A stretch of 64,000 bases of DNA from Larimichthys crocea (taxonomy: Eukaryota > Chordata > Actinopteri > Sciaenidae): NCBI RefSeq assembly GCF_000972845.2, contig NC_040018.1:2027632-2091631 (forward strand). The letters are read 5' to 3'. Under the pieces are notes generated by a model, which was given only the letters and a program-made list of their open reading frames with translations, was not told where the DNA came from and made no database searches. The position numbers were made by a program, and so were the translations under genes. This document shows, in pieces, positions 11,882-20,300 of this stretch (its first letter is position 1; every line of letters starts with the position of its first letter).

Positions 11882-12883
11882 CACACACTCAGAAGCAGAG
11901 CACATCTAGAGAAGAGCAGAGAGCCAGGATGAGTCACTACTGCCTACACAGGAAGCTCTATCTGAGAGGGAGGGGGTGAATGTACGAAAGTGAGTGTGAT
12001 GGTGTGGATAGAGCACAGGGAGACAGAGTGTGTCAAAGTGTGTGCGTGTGTGTCCTGTGTTCGCATGTATGTGTTGGCAAAGGAGGGAATTAAACTGCGT
12101 ACCTCAACTCTGCTGGGGCCCTAGATATGAGGTTGGCTGCACTTTTTTATATAAAGAGAAGAAGCTTTGCACTGATAGACAATCAATAATTTTGTAACAA
12201 AACGAGAAAAACATGAAGTTTAGTTGGGCACCTCACACACACTCTTAATTGCAGTTTGCTACACAACCAGTCACATTAATGTTTGTTTGAGTGTATTCTT
12301 GCATTGTTACTAGTTAACACGTGGTGCCAGGTACCTTGATGTTGTGGTGAACCGCTCGGTTTGCTGTCCGCTCCACTGTACAGTCATCTACTGCAGTGGA
12401 AGTCTTCAAACAGCACAGACCATCTCTGTGTTGTGAGCATGGAGGACAGCTGGGGGTCCAGGGGAGGCTGGTCATCCGATGCAGGGTGATGGGTCTTTTT
12501 GTGCACTTCAGAGCCGAGTGAGTTAGATTTTGGCCGGTCGATAGGGGCATGCTGAGGGAAGGTTGGCTACAAAATCTCTGATTAGGCTCTGAGCCCCAGT
12601 CTGTTCTATGTGTGTGTCCATCAGTGGTTCTGTCCCTGGTTGTTTTTGTCTGTCCCCTCAGGCCCTGCAGGGTTATAGGACTTTGCAATCGGATGTTGGC
12701 CACACGGGGGATGAAGTCCCTCAAGGTGGACGGCCCGTGGTGTGTAGGCGTCCCGGAATCCAACTGGGCAAAATCAGAGTCTAAGCAAAGGTTCCTCTTC
12801 AGGGGCAACATTCTTTGGGGCAGATCCTCCAGAGACGTCAGCGAATCGTTGCGCAGACGACTGTATTTGGTGCGTTTCAGCAT
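2846..12883 (-). CDS. shc4: shc4: SHC-family adaptor protein 4 (whole coding span, 12 coding exons, 557 aa)
   Basis: Cytoplasmic phosphotyrosine adaptor that couples activated receptor tyrosine kinases to GRB2/Ras signalling (family knowledge). The joined exons read in frame to 557 residues. Residues 1-183 are a CH2-like N-terminus whose start ([13 protein letters not shown]) matches the SHC4-specific N-terminus, which is why I choose SHC4 over SHC1-3. The PTB domain spans about 178-345 ([30 protein letters not shown]). CH1 spans about 345-458, with tandem tyrosines Y377/Y378 followed by N, and Y419 in YENC; both fit the pYxN GRB2-binding pattern. SH2 spans about 462-557, with GWFHGR and FLVRES carrying the phosphotyrosine-binding Arg485. 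Human SHC4 is about 630 aa, so this N-terminus is shorter. The start is the first ATG of exon 1; the upstream exon has an in-frame stop and no in-frame ATG after it. secisbp2l lies upstream on the same strand. Confidence 0.93.
3072..3219 (-). CDS. shc4: shc4 coding exon 11 (SH2 core)
   Basis: Residues 466-515. Contains [19 protein letters not shown] and [10 protein letters not shown]. Arg485 of FLVRES is the invariant phosphotyrosine-binding arginine. ATCCCAG acceptor, GTAGGG donor, phase 0. Confidence 0.96.
3302..3398 (-). CDS. shc4: shc4 coding exon 10 (CH1/SH2 boundary)
   Basis: Residues 434-465, ending in EEGWFHG with R completed by the next exon. The WFHG is the canonical start of an SH2 domain. 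GTATCAG acceptor, GTGGGT donor. Confidence 0.93.
4227..4299 (-). CDS. shc4: shc4 coding exon 9 (CH1, YENC motif)
   Basis: Residues 410-433, [20 protein letters not shown] and onward. Tyr419 lies in YENC, a pYxN-type GRB2 SH2 ligand, in the position of the single CH1 tyrosine site of SHC1. GTTGCAG acceptor, GTAAAAA donor. Confidence 0.87.
4361..4399. repeat. (GT)n microsatellite
   Basis: About 19 uninterrupted GT units in the shc4 intron upstream of exon 9. Confidence 0.98.
4799..4991 (-). CDS. shc4: shc4 coding exon 8 (CH1, YYN motif)
   Basis: Residues 345-409. Contains [20 protein letters not shown], the counterpart of the SHC1 QYYNDFPGKEPPLGG block whose twin tyrosines are GRB2-binding sites. 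GTGTGCAG acceptor, GTAAAAG donor, phase 0 at the 3' end. Confidence 0.92.
5684..5810 (-). CDS. shc4: shc4 coding exon 7 (PTB C-terminal helix)
   Basis: Encodes [20 protein letters not shown] and [11 protein letters not shown] onward, residues 303-344. This is the C-terminal helix that closes the SHC PTB fold. TGTCAG acceptor, GTTGTT donor. Confidence 0.95.
5923..5974 (-). CDS. shc4: shc4 coding exon 6 (PTB)
   Basis: Encodes [17 protein letters not shown] plus one base, residues 286-302, equivalent to DTAEYVAYVAKDPVNQR in SHC1. TTTACAG acceptor, GTGAGG donor. Confidence 0.94.
7614..7667 (-). CDS. shc4: shc4 coding exon 5 (PTB)
   Basis: Eighteen codons, [18 protein letters not shown] (residues 268-285), matching the conserved [17 protein letters not shown] segment of SHC PTB domains. 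CCCTCAG acceptor and GTATGT donor, phase 0. Confidence 0.94.
7771..7890 (-). CDS. shc4: shc4 coding exon 4 (PTB)
   Basis: Forty codons, residues 228-267, [11 protein letters not shown]... to ...AASSLQ, aligning with the PLSSILGRSNLKFAG/LTVSTSSLNLM stretch of SHC PTB domains. Phase 0 at both ends, GTCAG acceptor, GTTTTA donor. Confidence 0.9.
7986..8046 (-). CDS. shc4: shc4 coding exon 3 (PTB)
   Basis: Encodes [20 protein letters not shown] and a final R (residues 207-227), aligned with the REAISLVCEAVPG region of other SHC PTB domains. The second half is divergent. TGTGCAG acceptor, GTATAAG donor, 61 nt. Confidence 0.85.
8480..8690 (+). repeat. Internally deleted copy of a ~500-bp dispersed repeat
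   Basis: Starts ACTGACAGTACAAAAAATGG and continues with TAAACACGTTTATTTCTGCTG, shared with the copies at 51.5, 54.1 and 59.8 kb. It lies in the shc4 intron between exons 2 and 3. Confidence 0.65.
8871..8974 (+). mobile_element. LINE-like 3' tail
   Basis: GTGTGCTGCTGTAATGAGTG, TTTCCCCGGTGTG, ATCAATAAAGT and a terminal (CTTAT)n run are typical of the 3' end of fish L2-like retroposons. 5'-truncated, in the shc4 intron. Confidence 0.65.
9976..10046 (-). CDS. shc4: shc4 coding exon 2 (PTB start)
   Basis: Encodes [19 protein letters not shown] and following residues, about 184-206, the first part of the PTB domain, which is very close to the SHC-family sequence. Acceptor TTTTCCTAG, donor GTAGGAG, 71 nt; the last codon is split and completed by exon 3 to give R. 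Confidence 0.93.
10400..10505 (+). repeat. Fragment of a common fish interspersed repeat
   Basis: TTTGCCTCGGAGGGCTTTAC followed by AATCTGTACA matches a dispersed fish repeat from memory. It lies immediately 5' of the reverse-transcriptase relic. Confidence 0.45.
10590..10850 (+). pseudogene. LINE reverse transcriptase relic (YADDT box)
   Basis: At 10660-10683 the plus strand reads YADDTKLY, the catalytic box of non-LTR reverse transcriptases, followed by PEDLNDLN, resembling the L2/Rex1-type continuation. Stops and short length show it is dead. It lies in the intron between shc4 exons 1 and 2. Confidence 0.65.
11015..11330. repeat. Degenerate teleost interspersed repeat
   Basis: Segments such as CATCCTCTGGTGACCATGAA and CCATCGAATAGTGGGTGAGA, repeated in diverged form within the stretch, resemble a common fish retroposon. 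The similarity is from memory. Confidence 0.45.
11631..11661. repeat. (GT)n microsatellite
   Basis: About 15 GT units in shc4 intron 1; an (AC)n tract at 11840 lies about 180 bp away and could pair with it. Confidence 0.97.
11840..11879. repeat. (AC)n microsatellite
   Basis: Twenty AC units in shc4 intron 1, complementary to the nearby GT tract. Confidence 0.97.
12335..12883 (-). CDS. shc4: shc4 coding exon 1 (CH2-like N-terminus)
   Basis: Encodes residues 1-183. The exon itself begins at 12885, right after a CTACAG acceptor, with GC before the ATG. It ends in AAG at a GTACCT donor, phase 0. The opening [20 protein letters not shown] is the SHC4 signature. The last residues (VHHNIK) occupy the place of the first PTB beta strand, MNYCVR-like in other SHC4 as I recall it, and join exon 2 in frame at YMG. 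Confidence 0.88.
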
Positions 12884-13280
12884 GCCTGTAGAAGATGACA
12901 GACAAAGTGTTACAATCAGATATGCACTGCAGAGATTGATTTTCATTATATTTTAAAGGAAAGATAAGCTACCTGGTAAGAGTCCTGTCTGAGATTTGAA
13001 CCTGGGTAAGGTTTGCTCTCTCATAATCGAAGAACTGCACAAAGGAGAGCACTGGGACAAAGTGAAAAAAAGAAAAACCTACCAGGAATTAGACTAACAC
13101 TCGACTTGATGAAGTCGATCCGACTGGAGATAGCAGAAACAAGGAGAGGCACGAAATGCATTAAGTTAATCATTTTGGTTAATCAGCTGATCTTTTGGAA
13201 ATGCTCTTAGCGTCCTGCGCACTCTGTCCTCAGATTATTACACGGGATTCCTACTGCACATTACAGCGGATTCAACTCAC

Positions 13281-13450
13281 CAGTGTGGGACTGGGGATGT
13301 CCTATGGAGTCTAAAGTCCAGTCTGCTCCGCTCTAGTCATGCTGAGTATAGTCCCATCCTCCTGACACATACACTTTCACAGTCAGTTGCCAGGCTTCCA
13401 CTTCTGCTTCACCTCCACATCAACTTTCCTCCCCCTTACTCTCTCTCTCT
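13281..13450 (-). other. shc4: Probable shc4 5' untranslated exon
   Basis: A strong donor (CTG followed by GTGAGT) at 13280/13281 can splice to the exon 1 acceptor at 12885. Read in the exon 1 frame, this segment has a TAG stop and no in-frame ATG after it, so translation should begin at 12883. A CATAAAAG TATA-like box on the minus strand (13479-13485) would put the start of transcription near 13450; that edge is a guess. Confidence 0.45.
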
Positions 13451-13478
13451 CTTTCTGAGGCACAGCAGAATTGTGCAG

Positions 13479-13485
13479 CTTTTAT
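13479..13485 (-). promoter_or_regulatory. Possible TATA-like box for shc4
   Basis: ATAAAAG on the minus strand, about 30 bases upstream of the inferred shc4 first exon. Only position and motif support it. Confidence 0.25.
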
Positions 13486-13676
13486 GAATGAACTTTTTTT
13501 TTTTTTTTAATGAATGAGAGGCTCTTGCTCACTTCCTCTGTCTCTCTATGACGATGCATGCAGATGAATGTGTGAATGGAGCAGAGGAGAGATTGACAGA
13601 CGGCCCCTAAGGCTCTCTCCCCCTCCCTCACCAATAAACTACCAACCAATCAGAGGCGGGTAGGGTGACTCATGCT

Positions 13677-13677
<1 letters not shown>

Positions 13678-13720
<43 letters not shown>
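13678..13720. repeat. (AC)n microsatellite
   Basis: About 21 AC units in the spacer upstream of the inferred shc4 start. Confidence 0.97.
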
Positions 13721-13722
<2 letters not shown>

Positions 13723-14858
13723 ATACACTGAAGCAGAGCCAGTACAGTAAATGAGTGCTCTATTCCTCTCTTCTAACATCAGTTGTACCCTGAGATGCTG
13801 TTAAAGTGTGTTATTAATACATTATTAGCTCGGCTTTCCTCTTTTTCCCATTTAGCTTAAGAAAACATAGAGAATTAAGGTACTAACTGATTAAAATTTA
13901 CTTGATTTACACAATAAAATATATTCCATAGTGTAATGTAATGCATTGAATATTCAAATGACCTGCATGAGCACACGAGGAAGGGGATTTAACTGAGACG
14001 TTTGCATTTCTGTTTGATTCCCTATCAGAACAGAGTGTTTTGCATACTGTAGTTATTTCTGACTAAAAGATGACTATCTAACAGCAGCCAGTGTGTAGCA
14101 GCCTTTCTATAGTTACACCTGTAATTACAGGGTAGATTCATGAGTGAAGAACTATTTCTGACTTCAGGATTTATCTTAAATAAATTAATTACAGGTAGCC
14201 TGATAACTGTGAGTGATAATAAAAAAAGAGAAGGCTGAGTGCATCAGATAGTGCACAGCAGAACTTTGTCCCTTCCTGCTGGTCATTCAGTAAAACTGCA
14301 ATAAGTCCAACATGACTTCAAATAGCTTCTTTTATCCAACTAAAACCCAAAGATATTTAATTAATTGTCATATATGATAAAGAAAGAATCATATTTAAGA
14401 GAAACTGTCTGGCATAAATGTGTCCAAAATGATTCATTTATAATAAAACTAGTTGCAGATTAACTTTACGTGTCTACTGTAATCTAACTGCGTGCAAGCC
14501 GATTAAACAAACGGTGGATAGAAGACGAGGCATCAGTCAAAAGATTTACATAAACAACATTTTAATGATGTTAATCATCAGTCCATACAGGTTAAGAGTG
14601 ATAACAGGATTATGAGAAACAGCCTCTAACAATGTTGCTAGTGATGTACAGTCTGAAGGAGACGGTCTTAAATATCCATATAAAGACGAGGAACACGCTG
14701 AAAAAAGTACTTCATTGAACCGTTTTTTTTGTTTTGCTTTTTTTTTTTCACATTAGTTACAAGACCTTTTACCAGTACGTATTTACATAGTGCAAAAAAC
14801 ACACTTGCTGTCGATTAACATACTTCAAACACTTTGATGGAAGTCATAGCAACAAAAA

Positions 14859-14861
<3 letters not shown>

Positions 14862-14937
<76 letters not shown>
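14862..14937. repeat. (CA)38 microsatellite
   Basis: Longest dinucleotide tract in the window, uninterrupted for 76 bases, inside the probable secisbp2l 3' UTR; it would read as (GU)n in the mRNA. Confidence 0.99.
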
Positions 14938-14939
<2 letters not shown>

Positions 14940-15880
14940 GTACTTTTTAATCAAACTAGAAATACTTTCATAATCCCAAGTATGATATTCAGTACACTGT
15001 CGTCTCCCATCTTAGGGCTTCACATTGCATACAGCCCGACATACTGCATTTACACACACCGCATCACCATCGACTGGCTGAAGTCTCACCATGATTCAAA
15101 TAGCGTTATCAAATTGGATTTAAATGTTAAAACTATCAAATGGCTTTAAGAACAGGATGATTGTTTTTTTTTTTTAATACAACGCAAAATATCTTTGTAC
15201 ACTTGTATTTACAAGGGTTTATCATATTTGTATCGACTTGTTTGAGTTCGCCGCTGTGGTTGTAGCCGGGTGCCCACAAAATCTGTCTATAAAATCTAGA
15301 AGAGCTCTACCAGGATTCATTTTAGTTGTAAACAAACTTTACTTGGGAATTGTTAAACTGCCTTAATACGAGTAAACACCTGCTTTTCCTTTCCAAGTTA
15401 TTTAAGAGGCATTTTTCTAAGGAAAAAGACTTGATGCTGGTAAAAAAACAACATTGACTTAATGACTTTCTTCTTCTGAGTTCTGTGTCCAACTTCCTTC
15501 TTGCCAAAACAACACAACAAATCTTTCTAGGTGGATGGAAAAAGATCTCAGTGTTGATATATTTGATAATCAGGCTTCCAAAAACAGTCATTACTCCCTA
15601 TCAGACAACAAACACCACGGGAGAGAACAAAACAAGAGCACTTTTCTTTTTTTCTTTTTATATATGAAGCACAGGCAGCATCTGGGAACTCAAGACAATT
15701 CCAGTCAGAGGAAAAACAACCCCAAATAGTTTCACACTAGGCAAGATCAATATGACAAACCATTATATACTTTTAGTAGAACCACATAGACAAGGTTATA
15801 TACACAAAGCTTCTTTTGCTTCTTAGAAGTTAAGTCGTTTGAATCATCTGAATACAGAATGGGCCACTTATTATTTGGAC

Positions 15881-15883
<3 letters not shown>

Positions 15884-15913
<30 letters not shown>
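15884..15913. repeat. 30-base A homopolymer
   Basis: Pure A run on the plus strand, a U run if transcribed as secisbp2l 3' UTR. No retroposon body is evident beside it. Confidence 0.95.
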
Positions 15914-15917
<4 letters not shown>

Positions 15918-16573
15918 GAAGACTGATGGGTGGGAGTGGTTTTGGTAGAAAAACAAGAACCCCTGACACTGTAATATTCTGTGAGGAAAAGCTAAATACC
16001 AACCAAGCAGTAATTAAGAAATGCACGTGTCTCCTTTCCTCGTGGATCAGTTAGGTGAAAGAAATAAACAAGATACACACATTATTTACAAAGATAAAGC
16101 TAATGAACACAGCAAAATAAATGCAAACTATGTGCCTGCAAAACAAACACACGCACACGCACACACAAATACTTGCAGAGCTGTAAACCTCCTGAGCTCT
16201 GTATAAAGTAAGATGGGACCGCCCTTCTCTGTGAGCTACAGACAGCAGTTCATTTCTTTTTTTTTTCCCCCCTCTCTCTTAAGCGCTCATCACTTGCTCC
16301 CAGAAAACGTCCCTGACTCTAAAAAAAAAATAAAGAGTTCAGCTTCGGAGGAGAAAAATCAAAAGACTTTCCTCTGAATTCAAGTGTTGCAGGTTATGGG
16401 CAGAAGAAGAAGAAGTGAGGGCATCCTTTTTAAATTACATGATGGGTGTTGTGTTGGTGTCAACTCCTAATCCTTCAACTCGTGTTAGTTATCGTTTGGT
16501 CTGTGACCCTGTGTGTTTGTGAGTTGGTCAGTTTCTCTGTAATGTGTTAATGGCGTGTGCGTATATATATATG

Positions 16574-16580
<7 letters not shown>

Positions 16581-16616
<36 letters not shown>
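16581..16616. repeat. (GT)n microsatellite
   Basis: About 18 GT units after a short TA-rich run, 160 bp beyond the secisbp2l stop. Confidence 0.97.
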
Positions 16617-16619
<3 letters not shown>

Positions 16620-16773
16620 TGTTTGTGTTGGTCAGTTGGGTTGGATACCTGAGATTATGTCTGGTGTCAGGGGTTACAGACAAAAGGAGGAAAAAGCTGC
16701 TGGCTGCTGTCAAGAGGGGTGTGTGAGTGCAACAGGACAGAGGGAATGACTGTATGCAAGAAGTGAGACGACA

Positions 16774-17387
16774 TCAGCCCGTGACTTTCTTTGCCTCCAC
16801 TTGCTCGTTGCCCTCAATCACAGTTACTGTGATGTCCGCCGAATCAAGATCCTCCTCGTCCTCACTCTGCTCCCTCTCCTCCTCCTCGTCTTCCTCCTCG
16901 TCTTCCTCTTCCGTGCTTTCCTGGCTCTTTCCCAGCTGCAGGTTTTCCAGGGTCTTCGACACCCATGACTCGATACGGCTGCTGAGGGTGGGCACCTCCA
17001 CTGAAATAGGTTCAGGAGTGTAGTCCTCCTCCTCCTCGTCTTCCTCTTCTGCCTCTTCCAACATCCCGGGGACCAAGGTGGAAGTGGTGGAGGTGATGGA
17101 GGAGTTCAGCGGGCCTCTGCAGCTCCCATCCAGCGAGCCCGTCTCTGTGCTCTGCTGAGAGGCCAGCTCCAGCCGGTCGTCCACACGGACCTCGTCTCTC
17201 TCACCGGTACCCTGTGTCAGGGGTGCTGCCTTGGGCTGGGGAGCAGTGGTGGAAGGAGCAGCGATGCTGGGGGTGGCCAGAGCCTCGCCATTTCTCTGGC
17301 TGGCTGTGGAAGGTGGAGGGCGACTCGGCTCAGGCTCTACAGGCTCCAGGGCATCTGACGTCTCCACCATATTCCTCCAGTTGATGT
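16774..17387 (-). CDS. secisbp2l: secisbp2l coding exon 18 (acidic C-terminus and stop)
   Basis: Residues 886-1089. Starts DINWRNMVETSDALE, runs through a Pro/Ser/Thr-rich linker, then IESWVSKTLENLQLG, a long Glu/Asp tract (about 1050-1075) and SADITVTVIEGNEQ before TGA at 16774-16776. The linker is poorly conserved, the ends are well conserved. CTTCAG acceptor. Confidence 0.95.
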
Positions 17388-20300
17388 CTGAAGGAATTAA
17401 TAGATTTGTTATACTCCTTTTTTTTTTTTTTTTTTTAATCTCAGCAACATTAGAAAAGAGTACAGGAGCAACATCTTTCACCACTGATACAGGTAACAAA
17501 CTATGACAAAGACGAACAGCAGAGTGAAATGAGGGAGCTTACCATGCTCCTTTTCATTGACCTCTGAGATTGGCTCAGAGAAGATGGAGCAGAAGGACAC
17601 AGCAGAGGCAGCAGAGTGGTTGCGATAATGCCCCATCTGATACGGGACCTTCTTTTCATTTTTCTGAGCCTCCTCTGCCTCTTGCTCCAGAGCAGACACC
17701 ATGTCCTTGTAGGCCTTCCTCGCCTCTTCTGTCAGAGACACCAGTCGGTTGAAGAGACCCTAAAAGAAGAAGGATTTAAAAGAAGTCAGTAAGAAAGAGT
17801 CAGTTTCCGAGATGTTTCCTATGCATCTCTACCTCTCTCAAACTACTGACCTATTGTCTATATTTTATTTGATCAATCATTCACCACATTAAGATAGACC
17901 TGATGCTTAGATAAGTAATAACAGACATTTTTTACAATAAAGTGTTTTAGTGGTTGGGAGTGCCTTACCTCAGCTCCAGAATAGTTGAAGATGCCAACCA
18001 CACTAACAGGCACTAGTTTGTTGACACAGCGTCCAAGAGCCTTTCTGCCCAAGGCAAACACAAACGGGATCTCTTGCTCACTCGCCATGGCGATTACATT
18101 GTATAAAGCTTCATCCAAACCACCTGCAACACCGTAAAATATTAGAGACTCAAAAGTACAAAAACATTTTTTTAAAAAGGAAGAAACAGAAGAGAAAATA
18201 GCAGCTAATGACGTGAACATAAGAGTGCAGAAGCTGTTTTCCATTTTCAAGTTGAACTTTGGAGCTACAGAAATCATCTATTAATATGCGACTGCTCGGT
18301 TTGTTGTACAAAGTCATTGTCCTCTGAGTTAGTGTGTTTGATTAGCTTTTCTTCTTGCCCACTTGAGGGCAGCGGATACAAGCTGTGATCACAACACTGA
18401 ATGAAAAGATCATAACCTTTTAAAATAATATGGACAACTTGTTATAGTTATTCATGTTCCTCCATAACTGCTGGATATGTATATAATCATTCAGAGTTGT
18501 TTTTGTGGCCACCTGATGAATGTTAGTTTGATATTTATTCTGCTCTCTTTCAACTTTAATGAAAGTGAACCAAAGCAGGGACAGACAGCTAAACAATGAG
18601 CTTAAACTCTCCATAAATTTTGGGTGATAATTCTCTGTAGGTTCATCACTACAAGCGACCCCCTTTCACATTGTTATTTGACACATTATGAGAAAAATAT
18701 CGACTTAAAGCTGCTTTATATACGTTTTCACTTTAGACAATCTGATAAAATATGATGCCGGAGATGATACTGCCACATTCTTTACCTTTGGCCTGGATCT
18801 TCTCACAGTTGGGAGAGATGACGACACACTTAATCTTATGCAGCTTCATGTGTTTGGTGACCTCTCGGAGACCCATGACCAGGCGGCGCTTAGATTTGGC
18901 CTTGGTGGGATCTTTTTGGTAGACCCGCTCCTGGAAGCGAACCAGCTCCTGCAACAGCAGAGTCACGCTCTCATCGATCTCCTTGCTCAGCACCTGGTTG
19001 CAGTACCTGCAGAAGGAGGGAAGAGAAAAAATGATGGACGTTACAGACGTTCAAAGCAGTGTTTCCATCTTTTGGATTGCTACCAAGCTAACAACGGTGC
19101 CATTAGAGTAATGTAAATAAGCATTAATAATGCTGTGAAAGATGAATTCAAGACTATAGATATTTGTTTATTAATTGATCAATTAATTTGGCTAACTGAG
19201 CGATCGTTAAAATAACTTTCATTCTCTGTTTCAGCCTCTAAATTGCGAAGATTTGCTGTTTTTCTTTGGAGCGTTGGTCCAACAGGGATTTACAAAATTG
19301 TGATGGCCATTTTTAAACTGTTTTTCCATTTCATTGACCAGACATTTCATTGAAAAGTTTATCCAGCTGCTCATGACAACTTTAACTGCTTGCTGCTTCT
19401 GCTATTCAGCTTTGTGGCTCTCCGACCCTTTTTTTCTGAATCAAGCCTTGCAGCCTCTCATGCATACTCCCAGCAGCTTTGTGGTTTGATGAAATGTCTA
19501 TCGGACGGTCGACGTAGTGTGGCCTGAGGAACAAGTGTCCTGGAGGTCAGAGCTGAGAGGAGGAGCTTGGCCACAGAAGCCTTCTGGACGCTTTAAATGC
19601 AAAATCTGTTTGAGATGGGTGGGCTGAGACAATAGGCCTACAGCAGAGGGCACAGAGGGACAAAGCTGTGTTTGTCACTACTGGCATACATTTTTTGCTG
19701 AGAAGGGACAATGTGGTAGCCATTTTTGCCATACTCTACAATCCTTTATTGTACGGTCCCGCCTTTAAAAACACCCGTCAACTTTCAGAGTACGCTTCTC
19801 ACAGCCAAAGCTCTGTGATGTTTGAGTGGGACGGGAAGTATTTGCTTTGTGAACCATTTTTTGCCACCACGTTGTGCATTTTTTAGATTACAATGCAGAG
19901 GAATTCGACAAAAGATATGCCCCCTTCAACATTCTGTTTCTCACTCCATGTCGGGTAAGAGTGCATACTTACTCTCTGAAACGTCGGCTGTGGATCTTGG
20001 TGATGGCGTTTGAAGCCATGGGACTTCCAATGCCAGAGCTAGCAGGGGAACCCTGGGATACTGGGGTGATGCTATATGGAGAGTTCTGACTGGCCGGCGA
20101 GAGGGATGCATCACTGGGCATGCTCAGACCATTATCTGTGTTACAAAGCAGAAATTACAATTAGAAAATATCTCATGGGTAAAAAAAAACAAAAAAAAAA
20201 ACTAAAGATAAACCTGCTTGATAATGAATTAGCCATACCTTCTTGGGAGGCAGGCTCTCGTGGGAGATCATCCGTAAAATGTAGACACTCTTCCCCGTGC

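Larger units (their letters stand above)
13451..14539. other. Spacer between shc4 and secisbp2l
   Basis: About 1.1 kb with no exon seen. The side nearest shc4 has a CT-rich run, a CA microsatellite and moderately GC-rich promoter-like sequence; the rest is AT-rich and unique as far as I can see. Confidence 0.5.
14540..16773 (-). other. secisbp2l: Probable secisbp2l 3' untranslated region
   Basis: No coding exon is seen in this 2.2 kb, which follows the stop on the gene's strand. An ATTAAA signal on the minus strand (14561-14566) would end the transcript near 14540. The stretch includes the 76-bp CA tract, a 30-base A run and a GT tract. SECISBP2L transcripts have a long 3' UTR in other vertebrates (recalled). 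The exact end is uncertain. Confidence 0.4.

Noticed and set aside
11619..11909. ORFs on both strands rich in Cys/Val or His/Thr.
   Set aside because: They are translations of the GT and CA microsatellites.
12103..12120. An 18-nt in-frame exon-like segment (GPSRVE) on the minus strand between shc4 exons 1 and 2.
   Set aside because: It has AG and GT borders and keeps phase, but the acceptor tract is poor and inclusion would break the PTB strand before YMG. No homology supports it.
8047..12334. A small intron-less gene in the shc4 introns, as EID1 is in mammals.
   Set aside because: No ORF there resembles EID1; only repeats and a LINE relic are seen.
12314..12946. A single-exon 210-aa protein with a signal-peptide-like start (MKINLCSAYLIVTLCLSSS).
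   Set aside because: The hydrophobic start is the translated polypyrimidine tract of the intron before shc4 exon 1, and the tail passes the donor at 12334.
16528..16749. ORFs over a GT tract downstream of secisbp2l.
   Set aside because: Repeat translations inside the probable 3' UTR.
16774..17499. A single-exon 241-aa protein starting at 17499.
   Set aside because: Its first 37 codons cross the acceptor at 17388 and read intron. The real exon starts at 17387 as the last exon of secisbp2l.
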